DNA of 64,000 bases from Acidobacteriota bacterium (GTDB taxonomy: Bacteria > Actinomycetota > Actinomycetes > Actinomycetales > Microbacteriaceae). Positions 44,937 through 53,357 of the stretch are shown here, piece by piece. The stretch covers positions 36,212-100,211 of the forward strand of contig JABBOB010000004.1 in assembly GCA_019352055.1 (NCBI GenBank), in the 5' to 3' direction. The translations under genes were made by a program, and so were the position numbers. The stretch's first letter is position 1; each line of letters starts with the position of its first letter. The notes under the pieces were generated by a model, which ran no database searches, was not told where the DNA came from, and saw only the letters and a list, made by a program, of their open reading frames with translations.

Positions 44937-47182
44937 CCCTCGACGACGAGGCGATCCGCACCCGGATCGACGGCCTGCTGGCCGAGATGACGCCCGAGGA
45001 GAAGGCCGGGCAGCTGACCCAGTTCTTCTTCTTCACGCTGCCGCCGGAGGCGGAGGACAACCCCGCGCTCGGGCTCGAGGTCGCCGCGCAGCCCCGTGCG
45101 GTCGAGGCCGCGCTCGCGAGAGGCGGCGTCGGCTCACTCCTGTTCGTGACCGACCCGGCGCAGATCAACCGGCTGCAGCGCGCGGCCGTGGAGGGCAGCC
45201 GGCACGGCATCCCCGCGCTGTTCGGCTTCGACGTGGTCCACGGGCTCCGCACGGTCCTCCCCGTGCCGATCGCGATGGCGGCGTCCTGGGACCCGGCCCT
45301 GATCGAGGCCGGTCAGGCCGTCGCGGCCGCGGAGGCACGTGCGGTCGGCATCCACTGGGCGTTCGCCCCCATGGTGGACATCGCACGCGACCCCCGTTGG
45401 GGCCGGATCGTGGAGGGGGCGGGCGAGGACCCGTTCCTCGGCTCGGCCGTGGCCGCGGCGCAGGTCCGCGGCTTCCAGGGCGAGCGGATCGGCGCGCCCG
45501 GCCGGATCGTGGCGGGACCGAAGCACTTCGCCGGGTACGGGTACGCCCTCGGTGGCCGCGACTACGACGAGGTCTCGCTCGGTGACGCGGACCTCTGGAA
45601 CGTCGTGCTGCCCCCGTTCAAGGCCGCGATCGACGCCGGTGCCGGCACCGTGATGACCGCCTACATGGCGCTGAACGGCATCCCTGCGACGGGTAACCGC
45701 TGGCTGCTCACCGACGTCCTCCGTGAGGCGCTCGGATTCGACGGCTTCACCGTCAGCGACGCCAACGCGACCCGCAACCTGACCACCCACGGGTTCGCGC
45801 CCGACCTGCGCTCCGCCGCCTCCCGCGCGCTCGACGCCGGGCTGGACATGGAGATGGCGATCACGGATCCTGCGTTCGACCACCTGCCGGCGGCCCTGGA
45901 GGCGGGCGAGATCGACGAGACGCAGCTCGACACCGCGGTCCGCCGGGTGCTCGAGGTGAAGCTGCGTCTCGGGCTGTTCGACGACCCCTACGTCGACGAG
46001 GACCGCGCGCGGGTCGTGCTCGCCGATCCCGCGCACCGCGAGGTCGCCAGGGAGGCCGCCCGGCGCGCGGCCGTGCTGCTGCGGAACGAGGGGGGCCTGC
46101 TCCCGCTCGACGCTGCCGACCTCGGGAGCGTCGCGGTCCTCGGGCCGCTCGCGGACTCCGCGCGCGACACGATCGGGCCGTGGGTCTTCGACTTCGAGCT
46201 CGCGGAGACGGTCACGGTCCTGGACGGCATCCGCGACCGGCTCGGCGACGCGGTGCGCGTCGACTCTGCCCGCGGCATCCCCGTCGGCCGGCGCACGTTC
46301 CCCTCCATGTTCGACATGTTCGGCGGCAACGCCCCGGAGGACCCGGAGGGGTTCGAGCCGGAGGCCGAGTTCACGCGCGCCATCCGGCTCGCGACCGACG
46401 CCGACGTCGCCGTCGTCGTGCTGGGGGAGTGGCAGAACATGATCGGAGAGGCGGCATCCCGCTCCTCCCTCGACCTGCCGGGGCGGCAGCTCGAGCTGCT
46501 GCAGGCGGTGGTCGCCACCGGCACGCCGACGGTGCTGGTCGTCATGAACGGCCGCCCGCTGGATCTGCGCTGGGCCGCAGCGCACGTGCCCGCGGTCCTC
46601 GACGTCTGGTACCCGGGCTCGCAGGGCGGTGCCGCGGTCGCCGATCTCCTGTTCGGCGATGCGGTGCCCGGCGGGAAGCTGCCCTTCACCTGGCCGCGAT
46701 CGGTCGGCCAGGTGCCGATCGTGTACTCGAACCTGACCTCGCACGAGCCGGAGAACCTCGGGAGGCGGTACTGGGACGAGGCGAGCACGCCGCTGTTCCC
46801 GTTCGGCCACGGTCTCAGCTACGCGCGGTTCTCCTACGCCGACCTCGCGGTCGACACCGACACGGTGGCCCTCGACGGGGTCGTGACCGTGACCGCGACC
46901 GTTCGGAACGAGTCGAACCACGACGGCGACGAGGTGGTGCAGCTGTACCTGCACCAGCGCACCGGCACCGCTTCGCGGCCCGTCCGGGAGCTGAAGGGCT
47001 TCGAGCGCGTCATGGTCGCCGCCGGGGAGGAGCGTCGCGTGTCGTTCCGGGTCGGGCCGGACGAGCGGCGCTACTGGAACGCCGGCGTCCGCGGATACGT
47101 GCTCGACCCGTCGGTCTTCGACGTCTGGGTCGGCACCGACTCGACCGCCCCCCTGGGGACGACCTTCACCGTCACCCCCTGA
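44933..47182 (+). CDS. Glycoside hydrolase family 3 beta-glucosidase-like enzyme
   Basis: A 749-residue GH3 enzyme: an N-terminal barrel with HGIPALFGFDVVHGLRTVLP, ARDPRWGRIVEGAGEDPFLG and GPKHFAGYGYALGGRDY; nucleophile Asp in GFDGFTVSDANATRNL near residue 278; the second alpha/beta domain; and a C-terminal fibronectin type III-like domain (DEVVQLYLHQRTG). This layout is that of BglX-type beta-glucosidases or xylosidases. There is no signal peptide, so it acts in the cytoplasm on sugars imported by the coupled MFS transporter. Specificity cannot be read from sequence alone. Confidence 0.93.
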   Translation: MTLDDEAIRTRIDGLLAEMTPEEKAGQLTQFFFFTLPPEAEDNPALGLEVAAQPRAVEAALARGGVGSLLFVTDPAQINRLQRAAVEGSRHGIPALFGFDVVHGLRTVLPVPIAMAASWDPALIEAGQAVAAAEARAVGIHWAFAPMVDIARDPRWGRIVEGAGEDPFLGSAVAAAQVRGFQGERIGAPGRIVAGPKHFAGYGYALGGRDYDEVSLGDADLWNVVLPPFKAAIDAGAGTVMTAYMALNGIPATGNRWLLTDVLREALGFDGFTVSDANATRNLTTHGFAPDLRSAASRALDAGLDMEMAITDPAFDHLPAALEAGEIDETQLDTAVRRVLEVKLRLGLFDDPYVDEDRARVVLADPAHREVAREAARRAAVLLRNEGGLLPLDAADLGSVAVLGPLADSARDTIGPWVFDFELAETVTVLDGIRDRLGDAVRVDSARGIPVGRRTFPSMFDMFGGNAPEDPEGFEPEAEFTRAIRLATDADVAVVVLGEWQNMIGEAASRSSLDLPGRQLELLQAVVATGTPTVLVVMNGRPLDLRWAAAHVPAVLDVWYPGSQGGAAVADLLFGDAVPGGKLPFTWPRSVGQVPIVYSNLTSHEPENLGRRYWDEASTPLFPFGHGLSYARFSYADLAVDTDTVALDGVVTVTATVRNESNHDGDEVVQLYLHQRTGTASRPVRELKGFERVMVAAGEERRVSFRVGPDERRYWNAGVRGYVLDPSVFDVWVGTDSTAPLGTTFTVTP

Positions 47183-47187
47183 CGATC

Positions 47188-47238
47188 CCGCACTCTCCGT
47201 TTTGTAGGACGCCGGGTCCTACAAAACGGAGAGTGCGG
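47188..47238. terminator. Perfect 23-bp inverted repeat, bidirectional terminator
   Basis: The arms 47188-47210 and 47216-47238 are perfectly complementary over 23 bp with a 5-nt loop. Each arm contains CCGTTTTGTAGGAC or its complement, so both orientations give a hairpin with an internal T/A run. It lies between the convergent GH3 and flavin reductase genes. A sequence this perfect and AT-containing may recur elsewhere in the genome. Confidence 0.8.
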
Positions 47239-47247
47239 TCCGGGGCA

Positions 47248-47832
47248 TCAGCCGTCGTAGCGGCTGTGTTCGCCCAACGAGTGGTACTGCCGGTTGTGGT
47301 ACACGAGGGGGGCGGCGTCGCCGGCGTCCTCGGGCAGCTTGGCCTGAAGCGCGTGGACCGCGATCACGGTCGACGTGCCCGCCTCCATTCGGTTGATCAC
47401 CTTCCCGCGGATCCACGCGTGAGCCGATGGGAAGTACGGCTCCCCGGTGAGCAGCCGGTCCCAGATGGTGCGGTCGGCGAACCGGTCGATGCCGCTGGTC
47501 GCGCAGAGCTTCGCGAGCCCGATCTGCTCGGCACCGAGCAGATGCACGATCACGGTCTCCGCGCGCCGGATCGTGGGCGCGGACGACGACGCGCTCGAGA
47601 TCGAGAAGATCAGCAGCGGCGGCTCCGCGCTGACGGAGAAGACGGAGGTGGCCGTCAGCCCGACGGGACCGTCGCCGGCGTCCGCCGTGATCACGGCCAC
47701 ACCGGCCGCATGGTTGCGGAACGCGAGCTTGAAGTCGGCTGCGGAGAGTCCGCCGATGTGCTCGGGCGAGGGAGGCCCCTCCGTGCTCGGCCCGGTCTCG
47801 AGCCGAGCCGCGTCGGTGATGTCCTTGCTCAT
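47248..47832 (-). CDS. Flavin reductase-like FMN-binding protein
   Basis: A 194-residue protein of the flavin reductase domain family, which reduces FMN or FAD with NAD(P)H, often to feed a two-component monooxygenase. The fold's segments are present: FRNHAAGVAVITADAGDGPV, GLTATSVFSVSAEPPLLIFS, SAPTIRRAETVIVHLLG and, near the end, YHNRQYHSLG. No monooxygenase gene is near. The first 30 residues are a low-complexity extension. GGAG precedes the ATG. Confidence 0.87.
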   Translation of the reverse strand: MSKDITDAARLETGPSTEGPPSPEHIGGLSAADFKLAFRNHAAGVAVITADAGDGPVGLTATSVFSVSAEPPLLIFSISSASSSAPTIRRAETVIVHLLGAEQIGLAKLCATSGIDRFADRTIWDRLLTGEPYFPSAHAWIRGKVINRMEAGTSTVIAVHALQAKLPEDAGDAAPLVYHNRQYHSLGEHSRYDG

Positions 47833-48097
47833 TGCTGCTCCCCGTGCTTCCGCCGATCGATCCGGGCCGGCTCCAGCATCGTCACCAACCGGGAGCCGTG
47901 CAAAAGCATTCCGACGCATGACGACGCGCGGCGGGCACGCACCCCCGTTCGGGCATGCACGCCCGCCGTGGGACCCGGTGCCGTATCCTGGTCGCAGCCG
48001 CCTCGCGATGGTGCCGTCCGACCTGGACGCCCCGCTTGAGGCACTCGCCCCCGCGTGCACGTCGCACATGGGGGTGGCTCGGACCGGATCCAGATCG

Positions 48098-48337
48098 ATG
48101 CAGCACACCGCCTCCCCGCGCCGTCGGCGCGCCCCCTCCACCCGCCCCCGCAGCACCGCGCTCGTGTGGCGCTCGCCCGAGCGCCACCTCTGGGTCGCCA
48201 CCGGCGACGGCGAGTACGCCGGCATGACCGAGTACGACCACCGCGTCGGCTACACCGCCACCGGTCCGACGGCGGCCCCGCTCGGGCGCTACCGCTCGCT
48301 CGACGAGGCGAAGGCGGCGATCGAGTCGGCGGAGTGA
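48098..48337 (+). CDS. Hypothetical small protein, 79 residues, start uncertain
   Basis: The C-terminal part (ALVWRSPERHLWVATGDGEYAGMTEYDHRVGY, shown here in pieces: ALVWRSPERHLWVA, GEYAGMTEYDHRVGY, and a final LDEAKAAIESAE) looks like a real folded small domain. The N-terminal part is Arg/Ser/Pro-rich. ATG 48098, ATG 48068 and ATG 48009 are all in frame; a TATCCT box at 47989-47994 would favour an upstream start. The family is not known to me. The 265 bp before it holds this promoter-like box and nothing else clear. Confidence 0.5.
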   Translation: MQHTASPRRRRAPSTRPRSTALVWRSPERHLWVATGDGEYAGMTEYDHRVGYTATGPTAAPLGRYRSLDEAKAAIESAE

Positions 48338-48348
48338 GCCACCGCCGA

Positions 48349-48416
48349 CCGTGACGGATGTCACGGCCAGGTCGTGACACCGCAGCGAGGCGTCGACCGA
48401 CGCCTCGCGCCAGGCT
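48349..48416 (+). promoter_or_regulatory. Promoter and dyads upstream of the ABC-2 operon
   Basis: TGTCACG-N7-CGTGACA (48359-48379) is a perfect dyad, and a third half-site makes CCGTGAC-N4-GTCACGG at 48349-48366. Downstream, GCGAGGCGTC-N4-GACGCCTCGC (48386-48408 region) is another dyad. A weak CAGGCT -10 box (48411-48416) lies 6 nt before ATG 48423. The first dyad would be centred near -54, a usual place for an activating response regulator; the operon encodes one. Confidence 0.5.
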
Positions 48417-48422
48417 CTGGCC

Positions 48423-49343
48423 ATGACCGCATCACCTCCGATCCGCCTCACCGGGCTGGCCAAGCAGTTCGGCCGGCTCCGTGCCGTCGACGGCATCGAC
48501 CTCACCATCGATCGCGGCGAGGTCGTCGCGCTGCTCGGGCCGAACGGCGCAGGGAAGTCCACGACGATCGACCTCGCGCTCGGTCTGTCCACCCCCAGCG
48601 GCGGCAGCGCCGAGCTGTTCGGCGGCCGGCCGCGGGACGCGGTCGTCGCCGGTCGGGTCGGCGCGATGCTGCAGGGCGGTGCGCTGCTGCCGACCACCAC
48701 CGTCGTCGAGAGCGTGGCGCTCGTCGCTGCCGCCCACCGTCACCCGCTGCCGGTCGCGGAGGCGCTCGCGCGTGCCGGTGTCGCGGCGTTCGCGAAGCAG
48801 AAGGTCGCGAGGCTCTCCGGCGGCCAGCTGCAGCGCGCCCGGTTCGCCGTCGCGATCGTCTCCGACCCGGAGCTGCTGATCCTCGACGAGCCCACCGCCG
48901 CGATGGACGTCGAGGGCCGGCGCGCGTTCTGGACCTCGATGCGCGACCTCACCGGCACCGGCCGCACCGTCGTCTTCGCCACCCACTACCTGGACGAGGC
49001 GGACGCGTTCGCGGACCGCGTCGTCATGATGAGCCGCGGGCGCGTCGTCGCCGACGGCACGCCGGCCGAGGTGAAGGCCGTCGTCGCAGGGCGCACCGTG
49101 GCGTTCTCGGCGCGTGCACCGCTCGGAGACCTCCCCGAGCGCCTCCGGCGCCTTCCGGAGGTGCAGCTGGTCGAGGTGCGCGGCGAGCACCTCCGTGTCG
49201 CGAGCACCGACTCGGACGCCGTGCTGCGACTCGTCCTCGGTGAGCGCTCCGACGCCCACGACATCGAGGTGACCGCCCGCACGATGGACGACGCCTTCCT
49301 CGCACTCACGTCCGCCGCCGACGCCGAGGAGGCCGCCCGATGA
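48423..49343 (+). CDS. ABC-2 type exporter ATP-binding protein
   Basis: A 306-residue ATPase with Walker A LLGPNGAGKSTTIDLALG near residue 40, signature LSGGQLQRARFAVAI near 137, Walker B LLILDEPTAAMD near 158, and a C-terminal regulatory part typical of drug or lipid exporters (CcmA/DrrA-like). It is coupled to its permease by a 4-bp overlap, and to a histidine kinase and response regulator further on. The four-gene layout resembles DesKR-associated ABC-2 systems that respond to membrane or antibiotic stress. Confidence 0.93.
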   Translation: MTASPPIRLTGLAKQFGRLRAVDGIDLTIDRGEVVALLGPNGAGKSTTIDLALGLSTPSGGSAELFGGRPRDAVVAGRVGAMLQGGALLPTTTVVESVALVAAAHRHPLPVAEALARAGVAAFAKQKVARLSGGQLQRARFAVAIVSDPELLILDEPTAAMDVEGRRAFWTSMRDLTGTGRTVVFATHYLDEADAFADRVVMMSRGRVVADGTPAEVKAVVAGRTVAFSARAPLGDLPERLRRLPEVQLVEVRGEHLRVASTDSDAVLRLVLGERSDAHDIEVTARTMDDAFLALTSAADAEEAAR

Positions 49344-50083
49344 ATCTCCACTACATCCTGCTCGACGCCGTCCGCCAGCTGCGCAACGTGCGGTCGGTCG
49401 TCCTCACCTTCCTCCTCCCGATCGCGATGCTGCTCATCTTCGGCAGCGCGTACGGCTCCGGTGGCGCGGTCGACCAGGCCACCGGGCTGCCGTGGCTCGT
49501 GGAGACGACCGTCCAGATGGGCGGCTACGGGGCGATGATGGCCGGGCTGTCCCAGGCGTTCGCGATCGTGAACGAGCGCTCGATCGGCTGGAACCGGCAG
49601 CTGCGGCTCACGCCGCTCACCGGGAGCACCTACCTGGTGTCGAAGGTGGTCGCCGCGCTGCTCGTCGCGGCTGCGTCGATCCTCGCGGTCGTGCTCGTCT
49701 CGGTGCTCGTGCTGCACGCCCACCTGGGCGCCCCCCAGTGGCTCGCCGCCGGCTTCGGCCTCTGGATCGGGATCATCCCGTTCGCGCTGATCGCGATCCT
49801 CATCGGCCAGCACGCGCGGCCCGACTTCGCGCAGCCGCTGTTCATGGTCACCTTCCTCGGCCTGTCGATCCTCGGCGGCCTGTGGGTGCCGCTGTCGATC
49901 CTCCCGTCCTGGATGGGGAACGTCGCACAGGTGGTGCCCTCGTACTGGCTGAACCGCCTCGGTCAGCTCGGCGCGGCCGGGTCGGGCGACGTGCTGGTGC
50001 CCGCGCTGGTGCTCGGCGCCTGGACCGGGCTGCTTTCGGCGCTCATCACCTGGCGTTACCGGCACGAGGCGGCCCGCGCGTGA
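49340..50083 (+). CDS. ABC-2 type exporter permease
   Basis: A 247-residue permease with six transmembrane helices. RSVVLTFLLPIAMLLIFGSA forms the first; the ABC-2 signature-like GGLWVPLSILPSWMGNVAQVVPSYWLNRL precedes the last (quoted in part: GGLWVPLSILPSW and VVPSYWLNRLGQL). Overlap with the ATPase gene confirms that the two form one exporter. The substrate is unknown; antimicrobial peptides, lipids or drugs are usual for this type. A TAGCGT box at the end of the gap leads to the kinase gene. Confidence 0.92.
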   Translation: MNLHYILLDAVRQLRNVRSVVLTFLLPIAMLLIFGSAYGSGGAVDQATGLPWLVETTVQMGGYGAMMAGLSQAFAIVNERSIGWNRQLRLTPLTGSTYLVSKVVAALLVAAASILAVVLVSVLVLHAHLGAPQWLAAGFGLWIGIIPFALIAILIGQHARPDFAQPLFMVTFLGLSILGGLWVPLSILPSWMGNVAQVVPSYWLNRLGQLGAAGSGDVLVPALVLGAWTGLLSALITWRYRHEAARA

Positions 50084-50089
50084 CCGTCG

Positions 50090-50103
50090 TAGCGTGATGG
50101 CCG
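50090..50103 (+). promoter_or_regulatory. Internal leaderless promoter (-10 TAGCGT)
   Basis: TAGCGT at 50090-50095 ends 7 nt before GTG 50103, allowing the two-component genes to be expressed apart from the exporter. Confidence 0.5.
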
Positions 50104-51230
50104 TGACCGTGACCGGGCCCCTCGTCGGCGTGAGGAGCGGCGAGCTCGGCCTCGGGGCCCGGCTGGCCCACCCGGGCGCCCGGCGCTGGTACGCAGGCGC
50201 GTCCGTCGGGCTCGCCTACCAGGCCTTCCTCGTCGTCGCGGTCTGGTCGGCGCCCGCCGGCGGGCTCGGCGCTCGGGTGATCGCGACGGCGTGCCTGGCC
50301 GCCTTCTACCTGCTGTACCTGACGGTGCCGCCGATCGTCTGGCCGGAGCGGGAGGCGGTGCGGGTCGGCAGCACCGTCGGCCTGCTGCTGGTCTCCGGCC
50401 TGCTCTTCCTCCCGGTCGGGGCGGTGGCGGCGTGGACCTGGCTGCTCGTGCTCGTCGTCGCGGCCTTCACCTGGTCGTCGCAGACGGCCGCGATGCTCTT
50501 CGTCGGGCTCGTCACGGTCCTGGCGGTCGCGCTGGCCGCGCTGCTGGGATGGCCCGACTCGATCTCGGCGGCACCGTGGGTGACGCTGTCCGTCGGGGTG
50601 CTGATGGTCGCGTTCGGTCACCAGGTCCGGCAGGTCGTGCAGCTCCGGGCCGCCCACGCGCAGATCGCGCTCCTCGCCATCGATGAGGAGCGCGCCCGCT
50701 TCTCCCGCGACCTGCACGATTCGCTCGGGCACTCGCTCACCGTCGTCGCCGTGAAGTCGGAGCTGGCCGGGAAGCTGGTCGTGCGCGATCCGGCCGCCGC
50801 GCGGCGCGAGATCGCCGACATCGAGCGGCTGGCCAGGCAGGCGCTCGCCGACCTGCGTGCCGCGGTCGCGGGATTCCGTGGTGTGACGCTGGAGGGCGAG
50901 CTCGACGCGGCGCGCGAGGCCCTCGCCGCCGGTGGGGTGGCGCTCGAGGTGCCCTCGCCGGCCTCCGTCGTCCGGCCCGACCTGCGGCCCGTGTTCGCCT
51001 GGGCCGTGCGCGAGGGCGTCACGAACGTCCTCCGGCACGCGGACGCCTCCACCTGCACCATCGCGCTCACGCGCACGGGGTTGCGGATCCGCGACGACGG
51101 TCGCGGTGCGCCCCCGAGCGGCAGCGGATCGGGCCTGCGCGGTCTCGCGGAGCGGGCCGCTGCGGAGGGCGCTCGACTGGATGCGGGACCTCGCGCCCAA
51201 GGCGGCTTCGAGCTGCGGGTGCAGCGGTGA
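50103..51230 (+). CDS. Sensor histidine kinase (HisKA_3, DesK-like)
   Basis: A 375-residue membrane kinase. Five or six transmembrane helices (residues about 35-180) are followed by a dimerisation/phosphoacceptor helix with RDLHDSLGHSLTVVAVKSEL (His near residue 205) and an HATPase domain with VTNVLRHADAS (N box) and RDDGRGA (G box). The membrane sensor with no large outer loop suggests it senses the bilayer or the exporter itself. Start GTG 50103 fits the leaderless promoter; GTG 50094 is in frame three codons earlier. Coupled to the regulator gene by a 4-bp overlap. Confidence 0.92.
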   Translation: MTVTGPLVGVRSGELGLGARLAHPGARRWYAGASVGLAYQAFLVVAVWSAPAGGLGARVIATACLAAFYLLYLTVPPIVWPEREAVRVGSTVGLLLVSGLLFLPVGAVAAWTWLLVLVVAAFTWSSQTAAMLFVGLVTVLAVALAALLGWPDSISAAPWVTLSVGVLMVAFGHQVRQVVQLRAAHAQIALLAIDEERARFSRDLHDSLGHSLTVVAVKSELAGKLVVRDPAAARREIADIERLARQALADLRAAVAGFRGVTLEGELDAAREALAAGGVALEVPSPASVVRPDLRPVFAWAVREGVTNVLRHADASTCTIALTRTGLRIRDDGRGAPPSGSGSGLRGLAERAAAEGARLDAGPRAQGGFELRVQR

Positions 51231-51838
51231 TCCGACTGCTCGTCGCCGACGACCAGGCCCTGGTCCGGGGCGCGCTGGCGAGCCTGCTGGGGCTGGAGCG
51301 CGATCTCGAGGTCGTCGCCCAGGTCGGCCGTGGCGACGAGGTGCTCGAGGCCGCGATCCGGACGGGCGCGGACGTCGCCCTGCTCGACGTCGAGATGCCC
51401 GGCGCCGACGGCATCGCAGCGGCTCGGGCGCTCGCGGCGGAGCTGCCGTCCTGCCGGAGCCTCATCGTCACCACGTTCGGGCGCCCCGGCTACCTGCGGC
51501 TCGCCCTCGAGGCGGGCGCCTCCGGGTTCGTGGTGAAGGACACCCCGTCGGCGACGCTCGCAGCGGTGGTGCGCCGCATCGCCGCCGGGGAGCGCGTCGT
51601 CGACCCCGCGCTCGCCGCCGAGTCCCTCGCGGTCGGTGCCTCTCCGCTCAGCGGGAGGGAGCGCGACGTGCTGCTCGCCTTCCGCGACGACGGCGCGGCC
51701 CCCGCGGTCGCCCGGCGCCTGCACCTCTCCGAAGGCACGGTCCGGAACCACCTCTCCGCGGCGATCGGGAAGACGGGCACGCGCAACGCGGCCGAGGCGG
51801 TCCGCGTCGCTGCGGAGCGGGGCTGGCTGCTGGCCTGA
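51227..51838 (+). CDS. NarL/LuxR-type response regulator
   Basis: A 203-residue regulator with a receiver domain (Asp8 and Asp9 in VADDQ, phosphoacceptor Asp54 in ALLDVEMPG, Thr in IVTTFGRPGY, Lys in VVKDTPS) and a C-terminal LuxR-type helix-turn-helix (LSGRERDVLLAF then LHLSEGTVRNHLSAAIGKTG). It is the partner of the adjacent kinase. The dyad TGTCACG-N7-CGTGACA before the ABC genes is a plausible target. That assignment is inference. Confidence 0.93.
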   Translation: MIRLLVADDQALVRGALASLLGLERDLEVVAQVGRGDEVLEAAIRTGADVALLDVEMPGADGIAAARALAAELPSCRSLIVTTFGRPGYLRLALEAGASGFVVKDTPSATLAAVVRRIAAGERVVDPALAAESLAVGASPLSGRERDVLLAFRDDGAAPAVARRLHLSEGTVRNHLSAAIGKTGTRNAAEAVRVAAERGWLLA

Positions 51839-51859
51839 ACAGCGCGGGGACGACTCGGT

Positions 51860-52984
51860 TCAGTCCTCCGGCAGCGCGCTGATCTCCGCCTCGGCGAGCA
51901 GCGCGAGGTCACGGAGGACGCTCGGGTCGACGTCTCGCGGATCGTGCGGCTTCAGGTCGAAGACGCAGAGCGTGCCGACGCGGTAGCCGTCCATGGACTC
52001 GATGGGGTGCGCCGCGTAGAAGCGGACCGGGTGGTCGCCGCCGTGCACATGCGGATTCGTGTCCAGACGGTGGTCGTTCCAGGTGTCGGCGATGATCGTC
52101 GGCCCGGCGCTCCGGACGCTGATGGTGCAGATCGGCTGCTCGGCCGTGTCGCCGGGGGCACCCACGAATGCCAGGGTGCGCACGCGCCCGTGATCGAGCA
52201 GGTTCACCTGCGCGAACGGCACGTCGAAGGTGTTGCGGGCGAGGAGCACGACGCGCTCGAGGTGGGGCGTCACGCCCCCCAGCCGCTCGCTCATCCGATC
52301 CACCGCGTGCTGCCGCTCGGCTTCCGGATCGGGCCGGGCGCGCCGTTCGCTCGCGGTGCGGCCGGCGCCCAGCGAGGCCCGCTCGGCCGCCCTGTGCAGG
52401 AGGGCGGACACGAGGTCCGCGATCGGATCGGCCCGGGTCGCCCCGGGCTCGAGCAGGCCGTCGTGGCCGAGCTGCACCACGACCGAGGAGACGATCGAGC
52501 GGTCGAGGCCTCCCCAGGGCTCAGGGCCGGGCTCGTCGGGGCCGGAGCGGAGCCGCACGACCAGCACCCTGCTGGCCTCCGCCAGGGCCGGGATCACCTG
52601 GCGCGCCAGCTTCCCGACCCGTGCTGAGCGCCACCGCCCGGTCCGGCCCGCGTGCGGTTCGTGGACGAGCACCACCACGGCCTCGTACCGCCAGAGCCGC
52701 CACGCCTCCGTCGCGCCGGTGACGGCGTGCAGCACGGGAGCCAGATCCCAGACGACGTCGAGGTCCAGCCCGCGCCGGGTGCGGGCCGCGATCCGGTCCG
52801 CGAGCTGCTCCGTGAAGCGCCGCTGCGCGGGGTCGTCGGGTTCGTTGACGAACGAGCCGTCCCCGACGACGAGCACGCGCTGCACGGCCGTGCCCCGGCG
52901 GTGCAGCCGAGCCACCCCGATCCGGCGTCCGGAGGTCGCGCCCCGAGTTCCGACCACGTCGCACGCTCCTGACTGAGCGTGCAT
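51860..52984 (-). CDS. GAF-domain protein with SGNH-like N-terminal domain
   Basis: A 374-residue soluble protein. The first half (QRVLVVGDGSFVNEPDD, then YEAVVVLVHEPHAG) resembles a degenerate SGNH domain without the catalytic Ser-His set; the second half is a GAF domain with PICTISVRSAGPTIIADTW and FYAAHPIESMDGYRVGTLC. It matches the layout of the protein at 5852-7081. ATG 52984 overlaps one arm of an 8-bp inverted repeat (52961-52982), and GTG 52885 just before QRVLVVGDG is an equally possible start. Function unknown. Confidence 0.72.
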   Translation of the reverse strand: MHAQSGACDVVGTRGATSGRRIGVARLHRRGTAVQRVLVVGDGSFVNEPDDPAQRRFTEQLADRIAARTRRGLDLDVVWDLAPVLHAVTGATEAWRLWRYEAVVVLVHEPHAGRTGRWRSARVGKLARQVIPALAEASRVLVVRLRSGPDEPGPEPWGGLDRSIVSSVVVQLGHDGLLEPGATRADPIADLVSALLHRAAERASLGAGRTASERRARPDPEAERQHAVDRMSERLGGVTPHLERVVLLARNTFDVPFAQVNLLDHGRVRTLAFVGAPGDTAEQPICTISVRSAGPTIIADTWNDHRLDTNPHVHGGDHPVRFYAAHPIESMDGYRVGTLCVFDLKPHDPRDVDPSVLRDLALLAEAEISALPED

Positions 52985-53042
52985 CCTCACGCACCAACCT
53001 GGGCGGTGCTGCGGGGACCGGCTCCGCAGGGAGGATGGGCGC

Positions 53043-53345
53043 ATGAGCGAGATCGTGCACGTCGTCCTGGTCGAGTGGCAGGACGGTGCCGACCCCGCGG
53101 CGGCGGACGCGCTCGTGGAGCGCCACCTCGTCCAGCTGCCCGGAGTGCACAGCGTCGATCACGGGCCCAGCATCAGCACGGAGGACCTCGAGGCCGGGTT
53201 CGACTGGGCCCTCGTGATCCGCTTCGCGGACCAGGGAGCGCTCGCCGCCTACCTCCCGCACCCCGAGCACGTCGTCGTGGGGCGGTACCTCGCAGCCCAC
53301 TCGGCACGACTGGTCGTGTTCGATCTCGTCTCCCCGGTGCGCTGA
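53043..53345 (+). CDS. Dabb (stress-responsive alpha/beta barrel) protein
   Basis: A 100-residue protein of the dimeric alpha/beta barrel (Dabb) family. MSEIVHVVLVEWQDGAD opens the fold, PGVHSVDHGPSISTE and FDWALVIRFADQGALAAYLP form the middle, and HPEHVVVG the conserved His-Pro-x-His turn. Members include stress proteins and small cyclases. No catalytic residues can be assigned. GGGAGGA stands 6-7 nt before the ATG. It is divergent from the GAF protein gene. Confidence 0.88.
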   Translation: MSEIVHVVLVEWQDGADPAAADALVERHLVQLPGVHSVDHGPSISTEDLEAGFDWALVIRFADQGALAAYLPHPEHVVVGRYLAAHSARLVVFDLVSPVR

Positions 53346-53357
53346 CGGCGCGCCCGG

